Source: Halothiobacillus sp045689735 (GTDB taxonomy: Bacteria; Pseudomonadota; Gammaproteobacteria; Halothiobacillales; Halothiobacillaceae). From it: DNA of 64,000 nucleotides. The stretch covers positions 2,025,965 to 2,089,964 of the forward strand of contig NZ_CP142685.1 of assembly GCF_045689735.1 (NCBI RefSeq), given 5' to 3'. The notes under the pieces are model-generated. The model was given only the letters and a program-made list of their open reading frames with translations, was not told the origin of the DNA and searched no databases. A program made the position numbers and the translations under genes. The first letter of the stretch is position 1; each line of letters begins with the position of its first letter. Positions 44,297-53,896 of this stretch are shown one piece after another.

Positions 44297-45949
44297 ATGA
44301 TCAACGATACCGTCGTCGAACTCTCGCGCTGGCAGTTCGCCGCTACCGCGCTTTACCATTTTCTCTTCGTCCCCCTCACCCTGGGGCTCACCGTATTTTT
44401 GGCCGCGCTGGAAACGGTGTATGTCGTCACCGGCAAGCCGATTTACAAGGAGATGACGCAGTTCTGGGGCAAGCTGCTGCTGATCAATTTCGCCCTCGGC
44501 GTGGCCACCGGCCTGACCATGGAGTTCGAGTTCGGCACCAACTGGTCGTTTTACTCGGGCTTTGTGGGCGACATCTTCGGCGCGCCACTGGCGGTGGAAG
44601 GGCTGATGGCGTTCTTCATGGAATCCACCATGATCGGCCTGATGATTTTCGGCTGGGATCGCCTGTCGCGCGGGCAGCATCTGGTCGTGACCTACCTCGT
44701 CGCCTTGGGTTCGAACCTTTCCGCTTTGTGGATTCTGGTCGCCAATGGCTTCATGCAGGATCCGCAGGGCGCGGTGTTCAACCCGATCACCATGCGCATG
44801 GAGCTGGAAAGTTTCTCCGCGCTGATTTTCAGCCACGATGCGCAGGCGAAATTCGTGCACACCAGTATCGCCGGTTATGTGACCGCGGCGATTTTCGTCG
44901 CCGGGGTTAGCGCGTTTTACCTGCTGAAAAAACGACATCTGGAACTGGCGCGGCGCTCGTTCCGCATGGCAACCATCTTCGGCGTGCTCTCGACGATCGG
45001 CGTGATTACGCTCGGTGATGCGCTCGGCTTTATCGGCGCCCACGCCCAACCGGCCAAGATTGCCGCAATGGAAGCGATGTGGGACACCGAAAAAGCCCCC
45101 GCGCCCTTCAACTTGATGGCCTGGCCGGATCAGGCCAAGCAGGAAAATACCTGGGCGCTACAAATTCCCTATCTGCTCACGCCGCTGCTGACGCATACGC
45201 TGGATGAAGAAATCCCCGGCATCAAAGAGCTGATCGCGCACAATGCCCAGCGCATCAAAAACGGGATTCCGGCCGTGGAGGCGCTGAAACTGCTTTCAGC
45301 GAATCCGAACGATGCCGCCGCGTTGGCGCAGTTCAATGCCCACAAGGATGACCTGGGCTATGGCTTTCTGGTCAAGCGCTACGCGCCGGATCAGGATGTG
45401 AGCAAGGCGACCGAGGCCGATATCGCCAAAGCCGCGCAGGACACCATCCCCGATGTGTTCGCCATTTACTGGGTGTTCCGCATCATGGTGGGGGTGGCGT
45501 TCCTGATGCTGGCGTTCTTCATTCTGGCGATGATTTATTCGCTGCGGAACGAGGTCGAGAAACATCCGTTGTTTCTGCGGTTCTCGCTCTGGCTGATTCC
45601 GGTGCCGTTCATCGCCTGCGAGATGGGCTGGCTGACCGCGGAACTCGGCCGTCAGCCCTGGACCGTGTATAACCTGCTGCCGACCTGGATGTCCGCCTCC
45701 AGCCACAGTGTGCAATACATGGTGTTCTCGCTGATCGGCTTTGTCAGCTTGTACAGCATCTTCATCCTGATCGAGATGTATCTCATGGTTCGCGCCATCA
45801 AACAGGGGCCGGATCAACACGACCACAACGCCCAACCCACCGCCGGCAGCCTAGGCGGCTCGATTCTGGGCGGCGCTACCTTGGGCGGCAGCCCGGCGCC
45901 CGTCCATGCCAAGGCACCAATCCACACAACCGCCAATCAAGAGGTGTGA
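44297..45949 (+). CDS. cydA: Cytochrome bd ubiquinol oxidase subunit I
   Basis: CydA carries the hemes of the high-affinity bd oxidase. His21 (ALYHFLFVPLTLG) is the b595 ligand region, a second His lies in AKFVHTSIAGY, and the b558 methionine is in IACEMGW, followed by GRQPW. A long Q-loop (TLDEEIPGIKELIAHNAQRIKNG and DLGYGFLVKRY) matches the E. coli bd-I type rather than short-loop CIO. AAGGAGG is 6 bases before the ATG at 44297; an ATG three bases earlier is too close. Confidence 0.95.
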   Translation: MINDTVVELSRWQFAATALYHFLFVPLTLGLTVFLAALETVYVVTGKPIYKEMTQFWGKLLLINFALGVATGLTMEFEFGTNWSFYSGFVGDIFGAPLAVEGLMAFFMESTMIGLMIFGWDRLSRGQHLVVTYLVALGSNLSALWILVANGFMQDPQGAVFNPITMRMELESFSALIFSHDAQAKFVHTSIAGYVTAAIFVAGVSAFYLLKKRHLELARRSFRMATIFGVLSTIGVITLGDALGFIGAHAQPAKIAAMEAMWDTEKAPAPFNLMAWPDQAKQENTWALQIPYLLTPLLTHTLDEEIPGIKELIAHNAQRIKNGIPAVEALKLLSANPNDAAALAQFNAHKDDLGYGFLVKRYAPDQDVSKATEADIAKAAQDTIPDVFAIYWVFRIMVGVAFLMLAFFILAMIYSLRNEVEKHPLFLRFSLWLIPVPFIACEMGWLTAELGRQPWTVYNLLPTWMSASSHSVQYMVFSLIGFVSLYSIFILIEMYLMVRAIKQGPDQHDHNAQPTAGSLGGSILGGATLGGSPAPVHAKAPIHTTANQEV

Positions 45950-45950
45950 C

Positions 45951-47084
45951 ATGGAACTGTATTTCGGACTGAAACTGTTGTGGTGGCTGCTGCTGGGCGT
46001 GCTGTTGCTCGGACTCGCCGTGATGGTCGGCATGGACATGGGCGTGGGCGCGCTGCTGCGCGTCATCGGCAAAACCGATCTGGAGCGGCGCACCATGCTC
46101 AACGCCATCGGCCCACACTGGGACGGCAACCAGGTGTGGTTCATCCTCGGCGGCGGCGCGATTTTCGCGGCCTTCCCGCTGATCTACGCCACCGCGTTTT
46201 CCGGCCTGTATGTGGTGATGCTGTTGCTGTTGTGGAGCATGATCATGCGGCCACTGGCCTTCGAATACCGTTCGAAGATTTCTTCCGCCGCCTGGCGCAA
46301 CACGGCTGACTGGGTCTTCCTGATTTCAGGAGCCCTGCCGATGATTATCTACGGCGCGGCAATGGGCAATATGCTGCAAGGCGTTCCCTTCCACTTCGAT
46401 TGGGATCTGCGCTCCTACTACACCGGCAGCTTCCTCAGCCTGTTCAATCCGTTGGCGATTCTGGCGGGGGTGCTTTCCCTGTCGCTGGCGATGTTCATGG
46501 GCGCCAACATGATCGCGATCAAAACCGACGGTGTGCTGGCCGAACGCGCCCGCAAGGTCGGTAGCCTTGCCGCCTTCGTCGCCATCGCCCTGTTCGCGAT
46601 TGGCGGGGTCTGGATTTCCACCCTGCAAGGGTTCACCCTGACGCATTCGGTCGATCCGGCGCTCGCACAAACGCCCCTGACGCAAACCGTGACCCGCGAT
46701 GTCGGCGGCCTGTTAGCGAACTACCGCGCGCAGCCGCTGCTTTGGGTGGTGCCGATCCTCGGATTCGCGGGCATGCTGCTCGGCGGTCTGTTGCTGCGCG
46801 CCAACCGCCCAGCCATCGCGTGGTGGATGGGGGTCTTTGCTTGGGTCGGAGTGTTAGGCGCCACGGCCATCAGCCTGTTCCCGTTCCTGATGCCCTCGTC
46901 CTCAAATCCCGATCAAAGTCTGACCATCTGGAACAGCATCTCGAGCCAGACCACCCTGCTGTGGATGACCGGCTTCTCTGCCGTGTTTGTGCCGCTGATT
47001 CTTTGGTACACCAGTTGGGCGTTTTATGTGATGCGCGGCAAGGTCGATAGCCACAAGATCGAGCATGACCCCCATGCGTATTGA
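45951..47084 (+). CDS. cydB: Cytochrome bd ubiquinol oxidase subunit II
   Basis: The 377-residue partner of CydA, with the CydB opening LKLLWWLLLGVLLLGLAV and GMDMGVGALL, IGPHWDGNQVWFIL and many hydrophobic helices. It starts one base after the cydA stop. GAGG lies 6 bases before the ATG. It stabilises the dimer and helps form the quinol-oxidising enzyme. Confidence 0.95.
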   Translation: MELYFGLKLLWWLLLGVLLLGLAVMVGMDMGVGALLRVIGKTDLERRTMLNAIGPHWDGNQVWFILGGGAIFAAFPLIYATAFSGLYVVMLLLLWSMIMRPLAFEYRSKISSAAWRNTADWVFLISGALPMIIYGAAMGNMLQGVPFHFDWDLRSYYTGSFLSLFNPLAILAGVLSLSLAMFMGANMIAIKTDGVLAERARKVGSLAAFVAIALFAIGGVWISTLQGFTLTHSVDPALAQTPLTQTVTRDVGGLLANYRAQPLLWVVPILGFAGMLLGGLLLRANRPAIAWWMGVFAWVGVLGATAISLFPFLMPSSSNPDQSLTIWNSISSQTTLLWMTGFSAVFVPLILWYTSWAFYVMRGKVDSHKIEHDPHAY

Positions 47085-47162
47085 TTCGAGGTCGCAACGG
47101 CGGCCGATGGGCGGCCGCCCCCACCCGCAGGCGCAAACTGCGCCTCATTGGAGATACATCCC

Positions 47163-47354
47163 ATGAAACTTCTGATCTGGTTCGCGATTTTCTTTTTATT
47201 GGCAATGATTCTGATCGCGCTGGCGATTGTGCTCGGGGATGCAGCCCCTTGGTATTTCGCCTGGATCATCGGCACCGGCTTTTTGATTCTGACTTCCGCC
47301 GCTGCCGGGGTACTGTTTGATAAACAGGAAGAAGAATCGCTGAAAGCCCGCTAA
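47163..47354 (+). CDS. Two-helix CydX-like subunit of the bd oxidase
   Basis: A 63-residue protein with two helices. The second, WYFAWIIGTGFLILTSAAAGVL followed by FDKQEEE (given in parts), matches E. coli CydX (WYFAWILGT-type helix then a charged tail). The first helix, MKLLIWFAIFFLLAMILIAL, has no counterpart in the usual 30-40-residue CydX. It lies 78 bases after cydB on the same strand, the expected place. GGAG precedes the ATG by 10 bases. Confidence 0.75.
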   Translation: MKLLIWFAIFFLLAMILIALAIVLGDAAPWYFAWIIGTGFLILTSAAAGVLFDKQEEESLKAR

Positions 47355-47472
47355 AGAGGCGCTGAATCATTCCCCGCCGCCCATTTGGGGCAGGGTTGCC
47401 CCAACGCGGCAACGACACAAGCCGTTGATCCGCGATTCCCCAAGCGATACGGGGCATCCGCGCCCGCACAAC

Positions 47473-47499
47473 AAAAAGCCCGGCAGTGCCGGGCTTTTT
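47473..47499. terminator. Bidirectional intrinsic terminator between cyd and glnA
   Basis: AAAAAGCCCGGC-AGT-GCCGGGCTTTTT, a perfect 12-base stem with A/T tracts on both sides, so it can stop both the plus-strand cyd transcript and the minus-strand glnA transcript. Confidence 0.9.
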
Positions 47500-47546
47500 T
47501 CTATCGCGAAACCCGCCAGAGCGTTGCCCCGGCCAGGTCTTGTCGA

Positions 47547-48956
47547 TTACAGGCTGTAGTACAGCTCGAATTCCATCGGGTGCGGGCGCATCCGAACGGT
47601 TTGCACTTCGCCCCGTTTGAGCTCCAGGTACGCATCGATCAGATCGTCGGAGAACACATCACCGCGTTTGAGGAATTCGCGGTCGGCATCCAACGCATCC
47701 AGCGCGGCATCCAATGAGAACGCGACTTCCGGAATGTTTTTCTCTTCTTCCGGCGGCAGGTCGTACAGGTTTTTGCTGGCCGCTTCGCCCGGGTGAATCT
47801 TGTTCACGATCCCGTCGATACCCGCCATCAGCATGGCGGAGAACGCCAGATACGGGTTCGCCGTGGAATCCGGGAAGCGCAGTTCGATACGGCGGGCTTT
47901 CGGGTTGGAAACAAACGGAATCCGGATGGACGCGGAACGGTTACGCGCAGAATACGCCAGTTTGACCGGCGCCTCGAAATGCGGCACCAGACGCTTGTAG
48001 CTGTTGGTGGAGGGGTTGCAGAACGCATTCAGCGCATGCGCGTGCTTGATGATCCCGCCGATGTAGTACAGCGCCATTTCCGACAGGCCGGCATACTGAT
48101 CGCCGGAGAACAGGTTCTTGCCATCTTTGCCCATGGACTGATGCACATGCATGCCTGAGCCGTTATCGCCATACATGGGTTTCGGCATGAAGGTCAGGGT
48201 TTTGCCATAGCTGTGCGCCACATTGTGCAGCACATACTTCAGCGTTTGCACTTCGTCGGCTTTCTTCACCAGCGTGTTGAAGGCAACGCCGATTTCACAT
48301 TGGCCGGCCGTGGCCACTTCATGGTGATGCACTTCCACGGTCTGCCCCATGTCTTCAAGCACGAGACACATGGTTTGACGCAGGTCATGCAGCGAGTCAA
48401 CCGGCGGCACCGGGAAGTAGCCCCCCTTGACGCCGGGGCGATGCCCCATGTTGCCGCCTTCATACTCTTTCGCCGTATTCCACGCCGCCTCGGTGGAATC
48501 GAACTTGACGAACGAGCCCGACATTTCGTTGCCCCAACGGACATCGTCAAACACGAAGAATTCGTTTTCCGGGCCGAAGTAGGCCACATCCGCCAGACCA
48601 GAGGCTTTGATATAGGCTTCGGCACGCTTGGCCACAGAGCGCGGATCGCGGGTATAACCCTGCATGGTGTCCGGCTCGATGACATCACAGACCAGAATCA
48701 TCGTCGGCTCTTCGGAGAACGGATCCATCACCGCCGTGCTGGCGTCGGGCATCAGGATCATGTCGGAGGCGTTGATGCCTTTCCAACCTGCAATCGACGA
48801 ACCGTCGAACATGATGCCATTTTCAAAGCTGTCTTCATCGACACGCGCAGCCGGGTAAGTGACATGCTGCTGTTTGCCACGGGTATCGGTAAAGCGGAAA
48901 TCGACGAACTTGACGCCGTTTTCTTCCATTAATTTCATCGCAGAGCTGACGGACAT
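47547..48956 (-). CDS. glnA: Glutamine synthetase, type I
   Basis: GlnA makes glutamine from glutamate and ammonia with ATP. The 469-residue protein has the family motifs FDGSSIAGW, PENEFFVFDD, the active-site region GDNGSGMHVHQS and the adenylylation site NLYDLP with Tyr398, which the GlnE protein encoded at 25546 would modify. GGAGG is 5 bases before the ATG at 48956. A candidate RpoN promoter lies upstream at 49071-49088. Confidence 0.97.
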   Translation of the reverse strand: MSVSSAMKLMEENGVKFVDFRFTDTRGKQQHVTYPAARVDEDSFENGIMFDGSSIAGWKGINASDMILMPDASTAVMDPFSEEPTMILVCDVIEPDTMQGYTRDPRSVAKRAEAYIKASGLADVAYFGPENEFFVFDDVRWGNEMSGSFVKFDSTEAAWNTAKEYEGGNMGHRPGVKGGYFPVPPVDSLHDLRQTMCLVLEDMGQTVEVHHHEVATAGQCEIGVAFNTLVKKADEVQTLKYVLHNVAHSYGKTLTFMPKPMYGDNGSGMHVHQSMGKDGKNLFSGDQYAGLSEMALYYIGGIIKHAHALNAFCNPSTNSYKRLVPHFEAPVKLAYSARNRSASIRIPFVSNPKARRIELRFPDSTANPYLAFSAMLMAGIDGIVNKIHPGEAASKNLYDLPPEEEKNIPEVAFSLDAALDALDADREFLKRGDVFSDDLIDAYLELKRGEVQTVRMRPHPMEFELYYSL

Positions 48957-49070
48957 GAATTCCTCCAATGGGCAGTAAAATCAAGCGCACGGGCAATCTT
49001 TGACCCGTTCCTGAGCAAGGCAACGCGCATCATCGAACCAAATGCGACGCAGCGCAACCAGAGAACAATC

Positions 49071-49088
49071 AAGCAGTTTTCATGCCCA
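49071..49088 (-). promoter_or_regulatory. Candidate sigma-54 promoter of glnA
   Basis: On the minus strand TGGGCATGAAAACTGCTT has the invariant GG and GC exactly 10 bases apart and resembles E. coli glnAp2 (TTGGCACAGATTTCGCTT). It starts transcription about 104 bases before the ATG. No convincing NtrC enhancer pair was found, although a GTGCGCGCAC palindrome lies farther upstream near 49189. Confidence 0.55.
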
Positions 49089-49210
49089 AAATAGGGCAGG
49101 GGGACAAATTCCGCACGACACGCGATCAGCCCTTGATTTATCAGGGTGTTACTTGCTATCACGCCGTCAAGAAACCCGAGGCGCCGCGTGCGCGCACCAC
49201 TTGCTTCGCA

Positions 49211-50617
49211 CTAATATCGCGCATTTGCTGAGGCATTGAGCGATTTTGGTGCGCTAGCGATCGGCACGATCAAGCAGGCGACCAAGCCGCTGGGCCGTTC
49301 GTCCGGCGCGACAAACGGATGCTCGAACCCGGGGGTGAGCCGGAGCCGCCAGCCCTGCGCTTCCGCCAGCGCATTCGCCAAACTCAACCCAAGGCCATAG
49401 CCTGTCACCCCGGTGCGCGCGGCATCTTTGCGGGCAAACGGCTGACGCAGTTGTTCGATTTCTGCCCGGGACAATCCGGCACCGTGATCTTCGATGCACA
49501 ACACCTGCGCGTCATCACGGCGCAAACAACGCAGCACATAGGGCGCGCGACCGTAACGCACCGCGTTCTCGGTGAGGTTGTCGAGGATGCGGCGAAGGCT
49601 GTCGGTGGCGAGATAGAACGACGCTTGATCGGCCGGCGGGAGCGTTTCACAGGTGATGGCAATACCCCGCGCGCGCGTCTGTTCCAGCCAGGCGGATAAC
49701 CAGTCCCGCCAGATGCCGGATTCCTTACGGCTTTGCGCCGCCCCTCGGGCGATTTGCAGCACTTCGTCGGTCAGGCGATGAATCTGTTCGATATCGCCCT
49801 GCATTTGCTGGAATAGCGTCGGCTCCAGACTGTCTTCAGCCAAAGCGAGGCTGAGCGTCAGGCGGGTCAGCGGGGTGCGCACATCGTGCGAAATGCCGGC
49901 TAGCAGCACCGTGCGCTGCTCTTGCAGTTGCCGCACCTGGCCGGTGCGTTGATTGACCGCATCGATCAGCAAGCGGGTTTCCATCGGCCCCGTCAAAGGC
50001 AAGGGCTGTTCCGGCAAGCTCTGCGGCAGCTTTTCAACCAGTTGCGTGATCGGTCGGGTGAGTTGCCGGGTGACGAGCAGCGCAATCAGCAGGGTGAGCG
50101 ACATGCCGCCAATCAGAATGATCCCCAACAGGATCGGCACCTGATAGCCCACCCGCTGGCGCGAAAATTCAAACCGGAGTATCTGCCCGGCCACCGGCAG
50201 TTCCAGCCAGTACCCTGCGCCCTGTGCGCGTTCGCCGATATACACACATTCGCCCGTCGCGGGATCGATCGTATCCGGCGGGCAGTTCGTCACCCGCCGA
50301 GCCAGCGCATCGTGCAAAAACCGTACATAGGGCAGGCGGGTACTGTGCAGTCGGCTCAATTGCGGGACGGCCTCCAGGCGGATGCCATCTTCCTGCGCCA
50401 GTATCTGGGCAAAATCCGCCCGCGCCGAAGGCGGTGTATCTACCCAGGTCTGTGCCGAGAGGACGATCAACCCGGCCAAATCCTGCGCCGAACGCTGCGC
50501 CATCGGCACGGTGACCAACCAGGTGACCGCGCCCAGCGCAATCAGCAGTACCGTTCCGACACTGCCCACCAGCGCCAGCGCCGTGCTGGAAAACAGACTC
50601 CAGCGGGGTCGCCTCAC
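49211..50617 (-). CDS. Sensor histidine kinase of EnvZ type
   Basis: A 468-residue kinase: TM1 about 15-37, periplasmic sensor to about 158, TM2 about 160-183, HAMP, HisKA with probable phosphorylated His244 (GISHDVRTPLTRL), and an ATPase with DNLTENAVRYG, DHGAGLS and GYGLGLSLAN. It starts with GTG, overlapping the response regulator stop (GTGA), so they are made together. The neighbouring divergent metal efflux operon makes metal or envelope stress a possible signal; the sensor itself has no recognisable metal site. Confidence 0.9.
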   Translation of the reverse strand: MRRPRWSLFSSTALALVGSVGTVLLIALGAVTWLVTVPMAQRSAQDLAGLIVLSAQTWVDTPPSARADFAQILAQEDGIRLEAVPQLSRLHSTRLPYVRFLHDALARRVTNCPPDTIDPATGECVYIGERAQGAGYWLELPVAGQILRFEFSRQRVGYQVPILLGIILIGGMSLTLLIALLVTRQLTRPITQLVEKLPQSLPEQPLPLTGPMETRLLIDAVNQRTGQVRQLQEQRTVLLAGISHDVRTPLTRLTLSLALAEDSLEPTLFQQMQGDIEQIHRLTDEVLQIARGAAQSRKESGIWRDWLSAWLEQTRARGIAITCETLPPADQASFYLATDSLRRILDNLTENAVRYGRAPYVLRCLRRDDAQVLCIEDHGAGLSRAEIEQLRQPFARKDAARTGVTGYGLGLSLANALAEAQGWRLRLTPGFEHPFVAPDERPSGLVACLIVPIASAPKSLNASANARY

Positions 50618-51360
50618 GGTGCCGCCTCTGCGGGTGTCGCCCGCCCCTTCGGCACGAACAAATAGCCCTCGCCCCAGACGGTGATCAGGTACCGTGGCTC
50701 AGCGGGGTTGTCTTCGATTTTGCGCCGCAGCCGCGTGACGCGCACATCGATGCTGCGGTCGAACGCCCCGCGCTCGTAACCTTTGAGCGCATCCATAATC
50801 AGGTCACGGTGAATCACGCGGTTGGGCTTGCTCAAAAAGAAGGCCAGAAGCTGCCACTCGCCGTGGGTCAAATCCAACGGCTTATCCCGTAAAAACGCCT
50901 GATGCTGCGCGGTATCGAGCCAGAAATCCCCAATCCGCGTGCCGGATTCCGGTACCGCCGAGCCGAGGGCGGTATCCGCGGCTCGGCGACGCAACACGGC
51001 TTTGATGCGGGCGACGAGTTCCCGAGGATTGAAGGGCTTGGGCAAATAATCATCCGCCCCGAGTTCCAGCCCCACGATTCGATCCACCTCATCGCCCTGC
51101 GCGGAGAGCATGATCACCGGCGGGCGCGTGGCCGGATCCAGTCGCCGCAGAATCGACAGGCCATCTTCGCCGGGCAGCATGAGATCGAGCACGATCAGAT
51201 CCACCGGGTGGCTCTGCGCCAAGCCATCGGCCAATTTTTCGTCCAAGCCCCGGGCATCGGCGGCCACCTCGACCGCAAAGCCTTGTTCCCGCAGATACCG
51301 CGCCAGCAGGGTCTGAATCCCCGGATCATCATCCACCAGCAAAATGCGTGACTCGCCCAT
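50614..51360 (-). CDS. OmpR-family response regulator
   Basis: A 248-residue regulator with receiver phosphoacceptor Asp59 (LIVLDLMLPGEDG), Lys108 (LPKPF) and a C-terminal winged helix (LTHGEWQLLAFFLSKPNRV, DVRVTRLRRKIE, TVWGEGYLF). It is first in a two-gene operon with the kinase and is divergent from the efflux operon. A 10-base-spaced direct repeat in the shared intergenic region is the likely binding site. Confidence 0.93.
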   Translation of the reverse strand: MGESRILLVDDDPGIQTLLARYLREQGFAVEVAADARGLDEKLADGLAQSHPVDLIVLDLMLPGEDGLSILRRLDPATRPPVIMLSAQGDEVDRIVGLELGADDYLPKPFNPRELVARIKAVLRRRAADTALGSAVPESGTRIGDFWLDTAQHQAFLRDKPLDLTHGEWQLLAFFLSKPNRVIHRDLIMDALKGYERGAFDRSIDVRVTRLRRKIEDNPAEPRYLITVWGEGYLFVPKGRATPAEAAP

Positions 51361-51428
51361 CCCCACCCCCGTTGTCCGGCAAAGTGTCGGCGGGCATCGC
51401 CCGCGCGTCAATCGCCGATCCGCGCGCG

Positions 51429-51444
51429 GTAACAACTTGTAACA
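51429..51444. promoter_or_regulatory. Direct repeat GTAACA-N4-GTAACA, candidate response-regulator box
   Basis: Two GTAACA hexamers start 10 bases apart (51429 and 51439), one helical turn, the usual spacing for OmpR/PhoB-type regulators. They lie between the regulator start (51360) and the TolC gene start (51516), about 72 bases upstream of the latter. Confidence 0.6.
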
Positions 51445-51515
51445 CCGGCGAAACACCCGCGCCATGTCTCGCGCATGTAATGGCGGACCATTCGTAGTCT
51501 CCCGGCGGTTCTCCC

Positions 51516-52769
51516 ATGCAACGGCTGATTTTCATGCTTTGGCTCATCGGTGCGCCTGTGCAGGCGGCTCCTCCTGCGCTCGACTGGCCCACCGTGTTGC
51601 GCGCGGCCAGCGAGCGACAAATGCTCACCGCCCAAACGCAGGCCGATGCCGAGCGCAGTCAGGCGGAAACCCAGCGCGCGCAGGGTTGGCTGGCCGGCGC
51701 GCCCACGGTCGAGAGCCTGTATCGTTCGGATCAAACTCTGAGCCAGCAAGGCGCCGGAGAAATGCAGCTCGGCATTCGGCTGCCCTTGCGCCGCGCCGGA
51801 CAAACCCAAGCCTGGGTCGAACTTGCGCGACAAACCGAACTGGATGCCCACAGCCGTGCACAGGCAGCCCAGCTCGCGTTGCTCGGCCAGTTACGCACAC
51901 TCGCCTGGGATTATCGGCTGGCACAAAACCGCCTGCTGATGGCGCAAAACCGGCACACGCAGTTACAACAACAACTGCAAGCCACCGAGCGCGCCGTGCG
52001 CCGCGGGGAAACCGCCGCCCTCGACGCCGACCTGCTGCGCGTTCGGGTGCTTGAGGCGACGGCCAATCTCGCTACCGAGCAAGCCCAGACCGATGCCATG
52101 CGCGCCCGCTGGCACAATATGACCGGGCTGAACGAATTGCCCGCCGATCTGGGGCAAACCCCCATACCCGATGCGCTGACGCAACTCACCGATGCCAATG
52201 GCTTGATTCAACAACAGCCTTTGCTCGCGCATCTGGCGGAACAGGTCGAACTGGCGCGGGCAACGCTTGCAGCCACCCGGGCAGAAGGCGCGGGCGCACC
52301 CGAATTGGGCATCGCCCTCAAGCGCGACCGCAGCGATCGGCAGGTCCCTTGGGATAACAGCGTCCAGCTCAGTTTCAGCCTGCCGATCGGCGGCGAAGCG
52401 TACCGCGCACCGCAACTCGCCAGCTTGAACCAACAGCGAACCGCCGCGCACATCAGTCTGGTTCAGACCACGCAAACCCTTTGGGGCGACATTCTCGACC
52501 TGCGCGCCCGTCTGGCGGCCTGGCCGAACCGGATCGCGCTGCTCGAACAACGCGCAGCGCTGGCCGAGGCCGTCCTGCGCAAACAGGCGCGCGCCCACCA
52601 ACTCGGTGAAATCGATGGCACGAGCTGGCTGGTCTATGAGCGCGACGCTGCAGAAGCCCGGCTCGCGGCGAGTGAGGCCAGACTCCTCGCGGCGCGGGAT
52701 GCCAGCCAACTCAAACAAGCGTATGGGCTGATGCCCCCCTCTCTGAGCCAAACCGGAACCCAGCCATGA
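51516..52769 (+). CDS. TolC-family outer-membrane channel of the RND pump
   Basis: A 417-residue protein with a signal peptide (cut near VQA-APPA, about 18) and the long helical hairpin repeats of TolC proteins (LRAASERQMLTAQTQADAERS and matching C-terminal copy). No lipobox cysteine follows the signal. It is the first gene of a three- or four-gene metal efflux operon and overlaps the adaptor gene by ATGA. Confidence 0.88.
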   Translation: MQRLIFMLWLIGAPVQAAPPALDWPTVLRAASERQMLTAQTQADAERSQAETQRAQGWLAGAPTVESLYRSDQTLSQQGAGEMQLGIRLPLRRAGQTQAWVELARQTELDAHSRAQAAQLALLGQLRTLAWDYRLAQNRLLMAQNRHTQLQQQLQATERAVRRGETAALDADLLRVRVLEATANLATEQAQTDAMRARWHNMTGLNELPADLGQTPIPDALTQLTDANGLIQQQPLLAHLAEQVELARATLAATRAEGAGAPELGIALKRDRSDRQVPWDNSVQLSFSLPIGGEAYRAPQLASLNQQRTAAHISLVQTTQTLWGDILDLRARLAAWPNRIALLEQRAALAEAVLRKQARAHQLGEIDGTSWLVYERDAAEARLAASEARLLAARDASQLKQAYGLMPPSLSQTGTQP

Positions 52770-53896
52770 ACCAGAGCTTCACTCCACCGCATCGATCTTC
52801 GCGCGCCCGGCAACCGGCAACCGGCTTATGGCTGTGCCTGCTGGGCTGGGCGATGGCGACCTCGTCCTTTGCCACGGAACCGACAGCGACCGTGGTCTCG
52901 ATTCCGGCCGCCATGCGCCCCCATCTCGCCGTGACCACCGAGCCGCTGCAGGCCGTGGAGGCAATTCCTCTCGCCTCGGGTTTGGCCACCATTGCGGCGG
53001 GCAGCAGTGCCGATAGTCGGGTGATCGTGAGCGCGCCCGTGGAGGGCAGCCTCAACCAGCCCCTGCCGCCAGTCGGTCAGGCTGTCAGTAAAGGCACGGC
53101 GCTGATCCGGCTGGACAGCCCGCAACTCGCGGCGCTGCAAGCCAATGCCCAGATGACGGCCGCCCGGCTGCGCCAGGCCGAACAGACGCTGGCTCGCGAT
53201 CGGCAGCTATTGGCCGACGGGTTGATTGCCCAAAAACGCTGGCAGGCGACCGAGGCCGAGGCCAACGCTGCCCGCGCCGCGCATCAGGCGGCGCAAACAG
53301 AACTGAAGCTCGCCACGGGTGAACCGGGCAATCCATCCGCGCCCGCGCAACTGACCCTGACCGCCCCCGCTGATGGCGTGATCGTGCAGCATCTGGTTCA
53401 ACCCGGCAGCCGCGTCAGTCAGGGCACCCCCTTGCTGGCGCTGAACACCGCAGGGCAATGGTGGTTACTCGCTCTGCCAGTCGCGCAACTCCCCAGCCCG
53501 CGCGAAGGCGTGACCCTGCGGATCCCCGGCTGCCCCGCCGCCCCGTTACGCAGTATCGATGCCACGGTCGCCGCCGACAGCCAGCTCGTCACCTTGCGCG
53601 CCGAACCGGCCGAACCCTGCGCCGCCCTGCGACCGGGTCAGCGCCTCACCGCCACACTCTGGACGCCCGTCACCCAGCCCACCTATGCGATTCCGGTGCG
53701 CGCCCTGAGTACGCGCGGCGATACGGCGCAGGTGTTCGTGGCACGCGGGGAAGATTTCCTGGCCATCGAGATCCGCATCCAGGCCAACGGTGACGGCGTG
53801 GCCTTTGCGTCGGGTGATTTTAAGCCCGGAGACCAGCTCGTCGTCGCCGGTGCCAATCGCCTGAAAGCCATCCAATTGGGCATGGGCGCAGAATGA
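52766..53896 (+). CDS. Periplasmic adaptor of an RND heavy-metal pump (CzcB/CusB-like)
   Basis: A 376-residue membrane fusion protein. It has a leader segment (about 1-34), a helical hairpin rich in Ala/Gln and lipoyl halves (VIVSAPVEGSLNQPLPPVGQ and LTAPADGVIVQHLVQPGS). It links the inner-membrane pump to the TolC-like channel. There is no His-rich or Met-rich metal-binding stretch, so the metal cannot be named. Overlaps both neighbours by four bases. Confidence 0.85.
   Translation: MNQSFTPPHRSSRARQPATGLWLCLLGWAMATSSFATEPTATVVSIPAAMRPHLAVTTEPLQAVEAIPLASGLATIAAGSSADSRVIVSAPVEGSLNQPLPPVGQAVSKGTALIRLDSPQLAALQANAQMTAARLRQAEQTLARDRQLLADGLIAQKRWQATEAEANAARAAHQAAQTELKLATGEPGNPSAPAQLTLTAPADGVIVQHLVQPGSRVSQGTPLLALNTAGQWWLLALPVAQLPSPREGVTLRIPGCPAAPLRSIDATVAADSQLVTLRAEPAEPCAALRPGQRLTATLWTPVTQPTYAIPVRALSTRGDTAQVFVARGEDFLAIEIRIQANGDGVAFASGDFKPGDQLVVAGANRLKAIQLGMGAE

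Noticed and set aside
49189..49210. NtrC enhancer near the glnA upstream region
   Set aside because: GTGCGCGCAC is palindromic but lacks the GCAC-N-GGTGC spacing of NtrC sites.
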